In this document: piece after piece, positions 48,705 to 59,577 of the stretch
Layout of the letters: every line of letters begins with the position of its first letter
Numbering within the stretch: the stretch's first letter is position 1
Source of the DNA: Cacajao melanocephalus
Taxonomy: Eukaryota > Chordata > Mammalia > Primates > Pitheciidae
Direction: 5' to 3'
DNA length: 64,000 nt
NCBI GenBank assembly: GCA_963573385.1
Contig: CAUYLG010047074.1
Location: 32,832 to 96,831, forward strand
Notes under the pieces: generated by a model
What the model was told of the DNA's origin: nothing
The model's database searches: none
What the model saw: only the letters and a program-made list of their open reading frames with translations
Made by a program: the position numbers and the translations under genes

Positions 48705-48985
48705 TAGTCAAACATTTATGTGTCAAGCAGATTTTTAGGTCCAATGTAAACAAAAGTGAGAAAACCCAACATTGTCTCTGTTTTCTTGTAATAACTATCT
48801 AGTGGGGACACAGACAATCAACAAATAATAGAAATGTAGTCAGCATTATGAAGAAATAATTACAACATGCCGTGGGAGTATCTGATCTGTTTCAAAGACA
48901 TACCTCCAGGAAACTAGACAAGAAGAGGACAGTAAAAAGAATTTAGAAAATAGAAACAACTGGTTTAATTTACAGAAGCCATAGC
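48705..48985 (-). repeat. L2 LINE fragment (reverse)
   Basis: 'aacatttatgtgtcaagcag', 'ctatctagtggggacacaga', 'caatcaacaaataatagaaa' and 'cctccaggaaactagacaag' fit reverse L2 in order. Confidence 0.7.
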
Positions 48986-48997
48986 TCTTGACTACTC

Positions 48998-49360
48998 TTC
49001 TAAGACAGGAGTCCTCAACCCCAGGCTGCGGACCACTACCTATCTGTGGCCTGTTAAGAAGCTGGGCCGCACCACAGGAAGTGGGCAGCAGGCAAGTGGG
49101 CATTACTGCCTCAGCTCCATCTCCTGTCAGCTCAGTGGCAGCATTAGATTGCCATAGGAATGCAAGCCCTATTGTGAACTCCCATGTGAGGCATCTAATT
49201 TGTGTGCTACTTATGAGAAGCTAATGCCTGATGATCTGAGGTGGAACGGTTTCATTCTAAAACCATTCCCTCCCCACACCCCACCACCCATCCACAGAAA
49301 AATTGTCTTCTGTGAAACTGATCCCTGGTGCCAAAAATGTTGGGGATTGCTGTTGTAAGA
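48998..49360. mobile_element. MER1B hAT MITE with 8-bp TSD
   Basis: Element 49006-49352 (347 bp). The left end is 'caggagtcctcaaccccagg' and the right end 'tgttggggattgctg', an inverted-repeat pair. Inside: 'gaagctgggccgcaccacag', 'atgatctgaggtggaacggt', 'attgtcttctgtgaaactga'. TSD 'ttctaaga' (48998-49005) and 'ttgtaaga' (49353-49360), 7 of 8 identical, as expected for hAT. Two opposed frames of 78 and 85 codons here are not genes. Confidence 0.9.
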
Positions 49361-50094
49361 CCTTAAATTAAAAAGCACTAATTTGTTTCAGCTCTTGCAA
49401 CTACTAACATTTATTCTCTTGGTAATTTTTGCAACCAAATGAAGAAAGTACAGGGCAACATAGAATATTCTCAAAATAATATCCTATTTCAGTCTAAGAA
49501 ATTACGTACATGAGCTATCAGGACATTTAGCAACTCAGAGTGCATCCTTTTCTAAATTACACACTAAAATATATACTTTTTAGTTAAAATTTAAGGCTTA
49601 GAGAAGCTGAAATGTGTTCAGTACAAAGCAAACACACAAAAAACAACCAATTTAACAACACAGTGAGAGTAAATCCACTGACATATATAGGAAGAACTGA
49701 AATGATCTTCTAGACCCATGGAGAAATATTGATGCAACAGGCCTGCTGAGATTGATAGAACATGTCTGCACTCTGAAAATAATTTTTTAAAGTTCATCTC
49801 TCTACCCTACAATCTGCTTTTCAAAAGCTATTAGCCTTCCTTCCACTGCAACATTCATAAAGGTTTCGAGTAGAAAGAATAACTACTAAAGGTCTAGTTT
49901 ATATGGCACCATTCAATAAAGGATAAAACAAGGTAGGACTCGTGATTGGCTGGTTAAACAGAAAGAGAGGCATGTATTGGATAGACACCTAGTCCTCAAA
50001 GAAGCCAAAGAAAAGTTTAAGATCTCAGTTTTATAAATAGGCAAGAGCCACGGAAGGGCAGGAATAGGGATGTCTCCTAGGGAACAGCAGAGTG
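49361..50094. other. Unassigned
   Basis: No recognised element; the 61-codon reverse frame at 49913-50098 is incidental. Confidence 0.45.
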
Positions 50095-50370
50095 ACACAT
50101 CCCTCTTCCTGAAGTCTTATTCCTATCCCTTCATGTCTCAATCTGGCATTTCATTAATCTGATCATGGAGGTCTTCTTTGACCTCCCTGCTGAATATGCC
50201 ACCCCTCCTGCCTCCCAGGATGTTTCCCCAGCATTATGTTTAAGCTGTGATTTCCTCTGGTTTTGTTTTCTGTATATATAATCCTCTCTATTTTCTTTGA
50301 GAAATTATCTAAAATTTTCTAATTGTAGAAGGTACTTCTATTTGTTTTCCACATCAAGTTGAATATATCC
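50095..50370 (+). repeat. L2 LINE fragment
   Basis: 'gaggtcttctttgacctccc', 'cacccctcctgcctcccagg', 'gtgatttcctctggttttgt' and following text fit sense L2 3' sequence. Confidence 0.6.
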
Positions 50371-50977
50371 ATTTTTAAAGTACTTTAAACTTTTTTTTAA
50401 AGTCCAACAGTTAATGACCAATAAAATAATTGTTATAATATTTAAACTGATTAGCATCTAGATTATGTATAATTTCCATAATCTCATTGAAAAAAATAAC
50501 TTTTCCAATAAGGGAGTATATAAAGATAAGGACAGATGATTTAAAATAAGACAGTTCAAATGATCAGTGAATAATGAAAGGTTCCCTAAGTAGAAACTAG
50601 TCTATTGTAAACAATAAGATATATTTTCTCACCCATTATTTTGATAAAATCAAACAGATGGTAGCATCAAGTATTTTAGCGAATGAAAAGTAAAAGAACA
50701 TTTTTATACCATATTTATGAAATTAAAGTGAATATATATTGGTAAAGCCATTTTAAAAGGAAATTCGTCAGTATCTAAGATTAAATGTATAACTTTTACC
50801 AAGTAATTGTATATTGTCCATATGTTTACATAAATATATACATATAGTTATAAAGATGAGGTATTTAATGTATTATGTTTGTAAAAATTTAAAACAACAA
50901 AATGTCCACCAGCAGGTAGAAGTTAAATAACTTACGTTGTTTCAGTTTTATGTAAAATTATGTAGCTGCTACAAAAA
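50371..50977. other. Unassigned AT-rich DNA
   Basis: No recognised element. Confidence 0.5.
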
Positions 50978-51302
<325 letters not shown>

Positions 51303-51365
51303 TGAAAGAGCTTTAAAATACATTGACATTTATATATTATATACATACTCTATATATATACATAT

Positions 51366-51530
51366 TCACTCAGTGATTCATTCACTTGCTTACCCGAATT
51401 CACAAATGATAATTGATTACCCACTACATGCCAGGTGGTGCTCAGACCTGAGATTTGGTTTACGCCCTTAGAAAATTTGGAGTTTTTGGGTGAGACAGAA
51501 ATTTATATAAAACACTATAGTAGTGAATAA
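51366..51530 (-). repeat. L2 3' fragment (reverse)
   Basis: 'cactcagtgattcattcact', 'attacccactacatgccagg', 'tggagtttttgggtgagaca' follow the reverse L2 3' end. Confidence 0.6.
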
Positions 51531-54500
51531 AAAATTATAACCATGAAAAACACAATTATTTGATCAAATGTATGTTAAAATATGCTGTGTTTATATCATG
51601 TACATCTACACAAAATGAAATGAAAAAAGACACAAAACTATTAAATATCTTTACCTCTGGAGGAAGAAAAAGTGAATAAATGAATCAATCATATATGCCT
51701 TACAATTTTGTGAACTGTCTGAATGAACAACAATGAAAGTTTATTTGTATATAATTTCTATAATTAGAAGCTACATACATGCACAAAATTAGAAACGAAA
51801 CATTTTCTATGTACATATATGTATATTAAGAAAATTAAAATAAAGAACAAAATGTATCTTATCTCTGCATGATAGGATTATTGTGATATCTAGTTTTCCT
51901 TTTTATTCTACATGTTTCCAAACAACAGTGACAAACATGCAGTACATTTGTAATAGATTTTATCAAGAAAACATTAAAGTAATAGTTACATCAGGGAATT
52001 TGGGGAAACATGTTTTGCATCTGTTAAGCCATAATAGGATAATTTGTTAAAAGACTTCTTTTGTTGACTACTATAATACAAAGTAAGAGCAGCACTGTTA
52101 ATTTTTTTTTAATCTGCAGCATTGGTATGTCTTTTTAAAAGATGTCTCAATAAAGATATAGTTACTATATTATAAATAAAACAATACTTTAAGATGGCTA
52201 ATGCAGTTCTTAATGTACTATAATTGTGGTAAATTTTCCTTTTATCTATGTTCATTTTACCATTTTACTTATTTAAGCCCTAAAACCTCATGTTCTCAAG
52301 GAAGTACTGTCAGATACACAAAATTCTGACATACCTTTTTTCAATATGAAAAATAATCCTATTAACATATTTCAATATATAAAATATAACTTTTTAAATG
52401 AAATGATAAACTATAAATTAGTTAATATATAAAAAGAAATAATTTTATTGATAAATGTTATACCTATATTTAAAGTTAGGACAAAAGCTTTATTACTCAT
52501 TTTCATTTCCTGACAATAAGGTTCCGATCCTCTTTGCCAAATCCCACGTATTTACATATTTGTCATTGTCTACATAATGCTTATAAATAACATTGTTCAA
52601 CACATACTATATGAGAGGCTCTAGTAACTCTAGTTTTACCTTTCTGTAATTAAAAATGTATTGCAATAAACAGAAGAATATTTGTTACATTTCTAGAGGA
52701 CAGATATTATACTATGTGACACTGCTGACAGGTTTTTTTCTTTGACAAAAAGATGCTAGATGTAGCTAATGGGAAGTTCTACTTAGCATGTATAAAAACA
52801 TGCTAAATTTTATATTGACTCATATGATAGCAACAACATTAAAATATGTAGGATTAAAGTCAGTATCTTACAATTAACCAATAACATCTATTTTTAGTTT
52901 AGAAAAGTCTAGGGGGAAAGTTTTAAAAGTTGCAAATGTTGCATATGTTTGTGTTTCTTGAACTAAATTAAATAAAGTTGTATTCAGTTTCAAGTGTTCC
53001 ATTGGGATTTTTAAACAATGTGATCACTCTACTATGCAGAAAGCAGCTCTCAAGGCATCAAATTGACAATTCAACTTGCTTTTTGTGTTTGAGTGTATAT
53101 TTACAGATAATAATAGTACTGTGCTTGTAGAATTGTATATCTATAGTGGATCTTGGAAACCATCTCTTACAAGTCTCCAGTTGAGAGAGACATAGAATTG
53201 GACGTGCTAAGTATTACCTAAGATCCGTGCTGAATACCCATATGTGATGCTTCCTAATTAAATATCAATTCAGAAAAACATATTCATGTTTTTGCTAAAT
53301 TGTATGTATATTTAGAGGCACTGAGAGTATGTGATATCAAATTTAGTTGAACAAAGAAATACATTTCGCACCTTGTTCCTATTTTTTCCCTGGCCAAAAG
53401 CAATAGTAACAGACTTTTTTAACCATTTTGCCAAATCTTCAAAATATAAAAAAGCATTTTATAAAATTTTAGATGCCATAAATAGCTGTTTTTCTATGAA
53501 TTATATTTCTTTTCAAGTAAATTTATTTCTATTTTACACATGCAAATTTATTTTGTTTAAATTTATTTTGGGTTGTGTCTTCATAGTTCTTTTTACCCAC
53601 TCTGCTGCATTTATTTTAATTTACCAAAAATTGATCCTCATTGAGCTTAGGCATATGGTGGATGCTCAACTGCTTATACATAACAAATAATTTGAATATT
53701 TTAAATATTTTTGAGGTCTAATTAACATTGTGCTTAATATTTTTTTTTGAAAAAAGCATTCCTATTTCACATAACCAAAATTAAGCACAAACTATAATGC
53801 TTAGAAAAAGTGATTAAAGTTAAAAATCAGTTTGACTAAGCATAAGCTGTTTAGCTAAAATTCCTGTACTGCTTTAGTATGGTATAAGTTAATTTCATGG
53901 TTAAGCTGACTTAACTCTGGTTCTACTTTTTCTATTTGATTTAACATTTTTGCCTTGCATTTTAAAGTTGTGAGGATTGGAAAATATCAGTGAACTTTCA
54001 GGGGAAAGAATCACTGGGCAAAGCAGATCCAGGTCTCTCAACAGAAAAGCTGGAGCCATGATCATTTGGCTGGAGACTAAACAGAAAGCAAAATATTGTC
54101 CTTCTTCTGCTCAAATGGGCCTCACTGTAGGTTGAAGGAGCATCTCGTAGATGCACTTGTATTTACCAAGTCTTGCCACTGTATGGTCTATTGCCAAGCA
54201 TAACAATAAACCGTAGCTCGTTACACATAGTGCTGTCTCATTATACGAGGAGCTACGCTAGCACATTATAAACAAAATACTGAAAGGCTAAAAGACAGCA
54301 TGACTGAAATTAAATGCAAACAACAGTGCCTTTTATTTTAGAAATATTGATCCCTTGCAAAAGAGTTGCATGTTTAATGAATATCCTTAATGATTTTATA
54401 ATAAGGCAAATCATCTATGAAAGCAACATGGTTAAAAAAGAATGGTATGATCTGGCACCCAACGAAATCCAATATCTCTGTAAGCAACTATACTCACTGT

Positions 54501-55534
54501 GTCAAAATTCTCTAGGAGCAACAACAATACAAAATCAGGAAGAGAAATAAAGCTAATTTATTTTAGCTTTAGTTTCAAAGTCAACTAAAATGCTTACAGG
54601 GGTGCCATGAAAATATTTCCCAAACTAATCTAATCCTGTTTATAGTAATTACTTTCTTCCTTTCAGGCAAAATACAGTTGACAGAAAAGAGCAGATGGGT
54701 TTTAGGGGATTTAAAAGGGATGAGGTATCATATTCAAAGAAAATTTTTATCACTTTAAGCCATAACCTCTTAAGGCTTTTTTCAAGAAGTATTCCAAATA
54801 CTATAGACAAAATCTTTAAAAAAAATAGGATATGATTGGGCTATAATAGGTAGAAGAAAATTAAATTGGTTAGAGGTTTTAAGATTGGGGCTATTTTGAT
54901 GGTATACAGTGGTTCAAAGAATTTAAAAGTGGGCAGAAAAAATGTCATCTATAAAGAAATATGTGATACATCTTTAAATAAAAAGACATTAACTTTGACT
55001 AAAGCAATCTAAGCAAGGCTTTTAGAATTATAAATAAAAATTAAAGAATTTCTCTTATATAGCACAATAACTTAGTGTATTCCTGGATAAAACAGACTAT
55101 AAGCTACAAGTGATACGTATCCTTCCAAAGATAGAACTAATCAAATATTTTTCTGCACAGACAAAAAAATCTGAAAACACAAAAATGGATTTATAAATGG
55201 TTTAGAATCATGTTTGATTCTATTTACAAAATGAAAAATATACTCCCAAAAGCCCCAGTCTCTATTTTGGCATTTCCAAGTTTCCATGAAAATTTACTCA
55301 GAACACTTGACATTGTCGAAAAAATTTTGGCAGACCTTTATCAATCTCAGGAGAGACACTGGGTATCAATCTTTATTCTTATAGAATTATGAAAATTTGA
55401 AGCTGAAAAAAAATTTGGTACTAGTGCAGTTCAGCCTTTCTACATATGGAGAAAAAATATACATATAAGGAAAAAATAATAAGGCAATCATTTCAATAGT
55501 GAAACATTTAATCTTAAAAGAAAGTTTATGGAAT
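51531..55534. other. Unassigned AT-rich DNA, 4 kb
   Basis: The longest stretch without a recognised repeat. Frames at 53331-53690 (119 codons, mostly Phe/Leu/Ile/Lys) and 54314-54550 (78 codons) have no domain I recognise. No promoter, CpG island or splice-bounded exon is evident. Confidence 0.5.
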
Positions 55535-55640
55535 GTACATTACTACCCCATTTTATTGACAGAAATAGAAGCTTAAAGCAAGTAAAAGACTTGCAAGAGT
55601 TCCCTCAGCCTGATGGCAGTAGATTTAAAATTCACAGCTT
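55535..55640 (-). repeat. MIR (reverse)
   Basis: 'ctaccccattttattgacag', 'gaagcttaaagcaagtaaaa', 'acttgcaagagttccctcag', 'gatttaaaattcacag' fit reverse MIR. Confidence 0.6.
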
Positions 55641-55799
55641 ATAATGGGACATCCCATTTTCAATACTACAGCAATGAAAAACTATAGTGAAAACAAGGTT
55701 AACACTCTCCTGATTCAATTGCAGTGATTTTCAGTGCCCATAAAAAAGGATGTTTATTGGATGCAATCTGAACCTAATTTATTTCATTTGTTTTTATTT

Positions 55800-56154
55800 T
55801 TATCCTACTGTTGGTCAATACTTCAAAGATTGGCACTTTGACATGCCTAGGGGGCTTAGAAGGTGCCTCAGATCCAAGGTCCCTCTAACCTTGCTTTATC
55901 CCCCACTCTTCTCAACCCATCACCACGCACAGGGAGGGACTTGTACCAAGAACCAGCTCGGCCATAAAGACCCCTACCCAGGTGGTGCTGAAGGCATTGA
56001 GAGGCAGACATCCAGATAGAACATCAAAGTGAGTCTATCTGGGGGCTAGAAGCCTTCCAAACTGAGAGCCTCAGGGGCTGACAGCATTCTGATTTGGGCT
56101 GAGGGGCCCCAAGCAGATGCTGATCCACGTAGTTATTCTCTCTCTGAACAGGTG
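55800..56154. repeat. GC-richer, retrovirus-like block, unassigned
   Basis: Composition rises sharply relative to upstream. It looks like part of the LTR/ERV pile-up that follows (e.g. 'gagcctcaggggctgacagc'), but I cannot name it. The 89-codon frame at 55750-56019 has no domain. Confidence 0.35.
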
Positions 56155-57000
56155 ATTATTATTAACAAACAAGTGTTCTGTATTTTCTTATAACACAAAA
56201 ATATACCAAGTAGGCAACTGTTGCCCAGTTACCACTGATTACAAACAAGCTAAAACGTATTCTCCACGAGGGAGCCACACGGGCAGGGGCAGATCTAGTA
56301 AAGAATTGTTTTAACAGGTGTATGATATTTATACATTGTCCTGCTACTTTGGAATGCCCCAAGTAGTTTTCTACCTGGAGGGTGGGGGTGGCTAGGTTTT
56401 CCTTGCCATCATTCTTCCTAGCAAACAATATATTTTATCATACACTCAGCATTTCTCAATATTCATAAATTTCAGATTTCGCAACAGACTTGGAAGAACT
56501 CTCTCTGGGATTTATTTTATCTGACAAGGAAAGCTTCTTTCAAAAGGGCAATTATCTTAAACCCCCTTCCTAGGGATCTCATCAAATAATGAGGAAAGAT
56601 CAACCATAAAAACACCTGAGAAGAGACTGAGCGTCCTCACCACATACAGACTTTTCCTCTATTCTTCCAAGGGCAGCTCCAAGAGATTACCTGGGGAACT
56701 TTATCTACTTAATAAGACAACTTTTGTTGCTACGCAGCTCTGCCCGTCACTCTCCTGTATGATTTGCCTCCCATGTCCCAGGCCCATACATGCCTCCCCT
56801 GTGAGGGGAGTATTTCAGCATCAACCATCTGTCCCTTGTTTGAGTTCATGTTTTGTATGACTCCTGGGCACATATATGCACCTTGATAAATTTCGTATGT
56901 ATTTTCTCCTATTAATCTGCCCTTTCTCAGTTGATTTTCAGTTAACCTTCAAAAGGCAGAGAAAGTTCTCCTTTGGCCTCATCACCTTCATGTGAAACCA
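56155..57000 (+). repeat. Probable LTR, family unknown
   Basis: Its right part has a U5-like ending: 'caccttgataaatttcgtat', 'ctcctattaatctgcccttt', 'tcagttgattttcagttaac', 'ggcagagaaagttctccttt'. The left boundary is not fixed. Confidence 0.4.
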
Positions 57001-57014
57001 CTTTTAAAAAATTA

Positions 57015-57706
57015 TGACAGTAAGAGAAATCTGACATGGCCGACTCCATCTTACTTCTAGTCTCACAGGCTGGCCGTCTTTGCTCGTTCCTAGGCATGGG
57101 ACACCTAACTTTGGAGGAAATTTAGCTTCTAGTTTAAATGATAATAACCCTTCCAAAAAACTTAACTATCCTTGGAAAAATAATGAAAGGCCACCAAATT
57201 AGGAGGTTGCAAAGGGCCTAACTTTTACTAAGATGTAGGCATAGTTAAATAATTACCAGCCATTATTCCAGAGGTCACAAGATTTGCAACTTTCTCAATT
57301 ATTCTTTTGTAAAATTATTATATTGTGAAATCTAAGACTGGACTTTTGAGATGTCTTCTTTTCAGGTTTTTTGCATTTCTGATGACCAGATGACCCCATC
57401 CAGACTTGCCAATGAGTCCCGTGGCTCTCACCCAGGAACCAACTCAGTGCAGGAAAACAGCATCAACTCCCTATGATTTCATCTCCCCCCAAAAGATCAG
57501 CACCCCTCACTCCCTGGCCCCCTACCCACCACATATCTTTGAAAAACCTCTGGCCTCTGAGCCTTTGGTGAGTTTGATTTGAGTAATAAGTATCTCCCAC
57601 AAGGCATGGCCAGCCTCCTGTTACACTGTTTATTTACTACAATGACATGGTCTCCATGAATTGATTTTGTTTGTACAGCAGGCAGGAAGAACTCATTGGG
57701 TGGTCA
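57015..57706 (+). mobile_element. ERV1-type LTR (first of two adjacent)
   Basis: About 692 bp, sense. It starts 'tgacagtaagagaaatctga', passes 'ggaggaaatttagcttctag', 'ttaccagccattattccaga', 'cagcacccctcactccctgg' and 'tttgatttgagtaataagta' (degraded AATAAA), and ends 'actcattgggtggtca'. The order matches an ERV1 LTR I recognise but cannot name. Confidence 0.65.
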
Positions 57707-58500
57707 TGATACAGACAGAGGACAAGGAAATACTGAGAAGACGGTGGTTCCCCAGCAAAGGCCCCACCCTCAAGCCTGGATAACTGCAGCCCAAATCAGG
57801 ACAGGCATTCCTATTTTTGTGCCCAACAGTTGCCTTTTGGCCTGCCATGTGGTTTATCCTGTAACCATATAAACCCCAAACCTCAGACTTCAGAAGCAAA
57901 CAAAGAGATAAGCAGATGAGCAGACAAATAGCAGAGTAGTGAAGCAGAAAAGGAGAGAAGGAGCATCTGAATGTCAGGAGGAGTTTGGCTGAGGTTGGTC
58001 GGAGAATCGGTCCCTGGACAACCAAACTCCAGGGGAAGAGGATTTTTCCACTCCATCCCCTGTCCACCTCCACATCCTTCCCACGGAGAACCACCTCTAC
58101 CACTCAATAAAACCCCATATTAACCATCCTTCAAGTCCATATATGACCCAATTCTTCCATGATGCTGGACAAGAGCTCAGGGTACAGAAAGCTATCACAC
58201 TGGTCCTCTGCCCTTGCTGAGGGTCTACTGAACCCATTAAAACTTAAGCAGTCTGACAACAGCAAGGACAAAAGAACACACTGTAACACATGCCCACATG
58301 GGCTCCAGGAGTCACAGGCTCCCACCCTTGAATGCTGCTGTGGGGCTGGAACTCAGTGCCCAACTCATGCACCTATCCAACTGCAAGCTCCCACTCCCAT
58401 ACAGGGTTTGAGCAGTGACAGTGACTGAACAGACTACCCACACCCCATCACCCCATCACATGTCCTGCAAGCGGTTTCAGGGAACTCTCCCACTTCAGTT
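57707..58500 (+). mobile_element. ERV1-type LTR (second, adjacent)
   Basis: Starts 'tgatacagacagaggacaag' immediately after the previous LTR. TATA-like 'aaccatataaacccc' near 57863 and AATAAA in 'ccactcaataaaacc' near 58105 give promoter and poly-A positions about 240 bp apart. The R/U5-like text includes 'catccttcaagtccatatat' and 'gacaagagctcagggtacag'. The 3' end is uncertain (58450-58520). The 136- and 74-codon reverse frames over it are antisense noise. Confidence 0.65.
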
Positions 58501-58927
58501 ATACATGTAATCCTCTCCCCTTGTGTGTGGAGGGAATCTGTGACTTGCTTCTAATTAACGGTATTTGACAAGGGTGATGGGATGTTACTTGTGATTATTT
58601 AAAAATATATACTACTCACTCCTAACAGACTGGAGCCGGAGATCAACATGTGGCTTAATTAAGTAAATCGCCATGTTAGTGAATCCCATGTGACAGAGAA
58701 CTGCAGGCAGCCCCTAGGAATAACAAAATGCTAGTGTCTTAGAAATAGAGCTTTAAGAAAATGAATTCTACCAATAATTTGAATAAGCTTGGAAACTGTC
58801 TGCCCAGTGTAGCTTCCAATGGGAATGCAACTTCACTAACACCTTGGTTGCAGACTTGTGAGACCTTGAACAGAGCACCAGGTTATGCTGTGTCTGAACC
58901 TGAGACTGCAGAAACTGTGAGATTTTA

Positions 58928-58972
<45 letters not shown>

Positions 58973-59035
58973 TTTTCAAGCAATGTTTGTGGCAATTTAT
59001 TATGTTGCAATAGAAAAGTAATGCAATAATTTACC
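58501..59035 (+). mobile_element. MLT1-type MaLR LTR with TA expansion
   Basis: Sense MLT1: 'aatcctctccccttgtgtgt', 'tgtgacttgcttctaattaa', 'gggtgatgggatgttacttg', 'actgcagaaactgtgagatt', then the TA microsatellite, then 'tggcaatttattatgttgca' and 'aatagaaaagtaatgcaata'. The microsatellite replaces the usual AATAAA-containing spacer. Opposed 86/90-codon frames run through the TA tract. Confidence 0.75.
58926..58970. repeat. (TA)n microsatellite, about 45 bp
   Basis: Uninterrupted TA units apart from one TG near the left end. Likely length-polymorphic. Confidence 0.95.
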
Positions 59036-59265
59036 TTCAATTTGGGTAAGTCTGGGTTATTTCACTTAAATACCTTTGTGCTAATTTTAAAAAATTAAAA
59101 AATTAAATACCTCGTGATAATTTAAAAAAATTTCTAAAGACTATTTTGGTTGTAAGCATCTGGGATTTGAAGATTGTAACCTGTGAAGGAGAAGTCAATG
59201 TTCTCATGTACGCCAGGAATTTGTGAATATGAAATATAAACCCATGAAGAAATATAAACCCAGGG
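59036..59265. other. Unassigned, with 12-bp direct repeat
   Basis: Precedes the tandem duplication. 'aatataaaccca' occurs twice within 30 bp (about 59233-59262). Confidence 0.5.
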
Positions 59266-59577
59266 TGTAAGAAGTATAACAAAGGGCTGAAGTTGAACTC
59301 TGCATAACCTTTTGTACAGGTGTCCTGATTCAGTGACTTCTTGAAAGAAGTCTGGAGATATTCTCTGAGCCAACATGCAGATATCCTAAGTGACATGCTG
59401 CCATTCATTAATGCCTACACTTGTAAGAAGTATAACAAAGGGCTGAAGTTGAACTCTGCATCACCTTTTGTACAGGTGTCCTGATTCAGTGACTTCTTTA
59501 AAGAAGTCTGGAGATTTTCTCTGAGCCAACATGCAGATTTCCTAAGTGACGTGCTGCCATTCATTAATTCCTGCACT
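59266..59577. repeat. 156-bp tandem duplication
   Basis: Copy 1 is 59266-59421 and copy 2 is 59422-59577, directly adjacent, no gaps, 7 mismatches (about 95.5% identity). Both start 'tgtaagaagtataacaaagg'. The 80- and 101-codon reverse frames (59103-59408) cross copy 1 and are not gene-like. Confidence 0.97.

Noticed and set aside
53331..53690. 119-codon frame
   Set aside because: Composition is Phe/Leu/Ile/Lys-heavy as expected from random AT-rich DNA; no domain or promoter context.
54224..54256. Weak hairpin 'gtagctcgt ... acgaggagctac'
   Set aside because: Seven to nine paired bases with a bulge and a long loop; common by chance.
54314..54550. 78-codon frame with a fairly protein-like composition
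   Set aside because: No recognised family, no splice or promoter signals, length within chance expectation.
57693..58107. 136- and 74-codon reverse frames
   Set aside because: Antisense to an LTR with TATA and AATAAA on the plus strand; they overlap each other in different frames.
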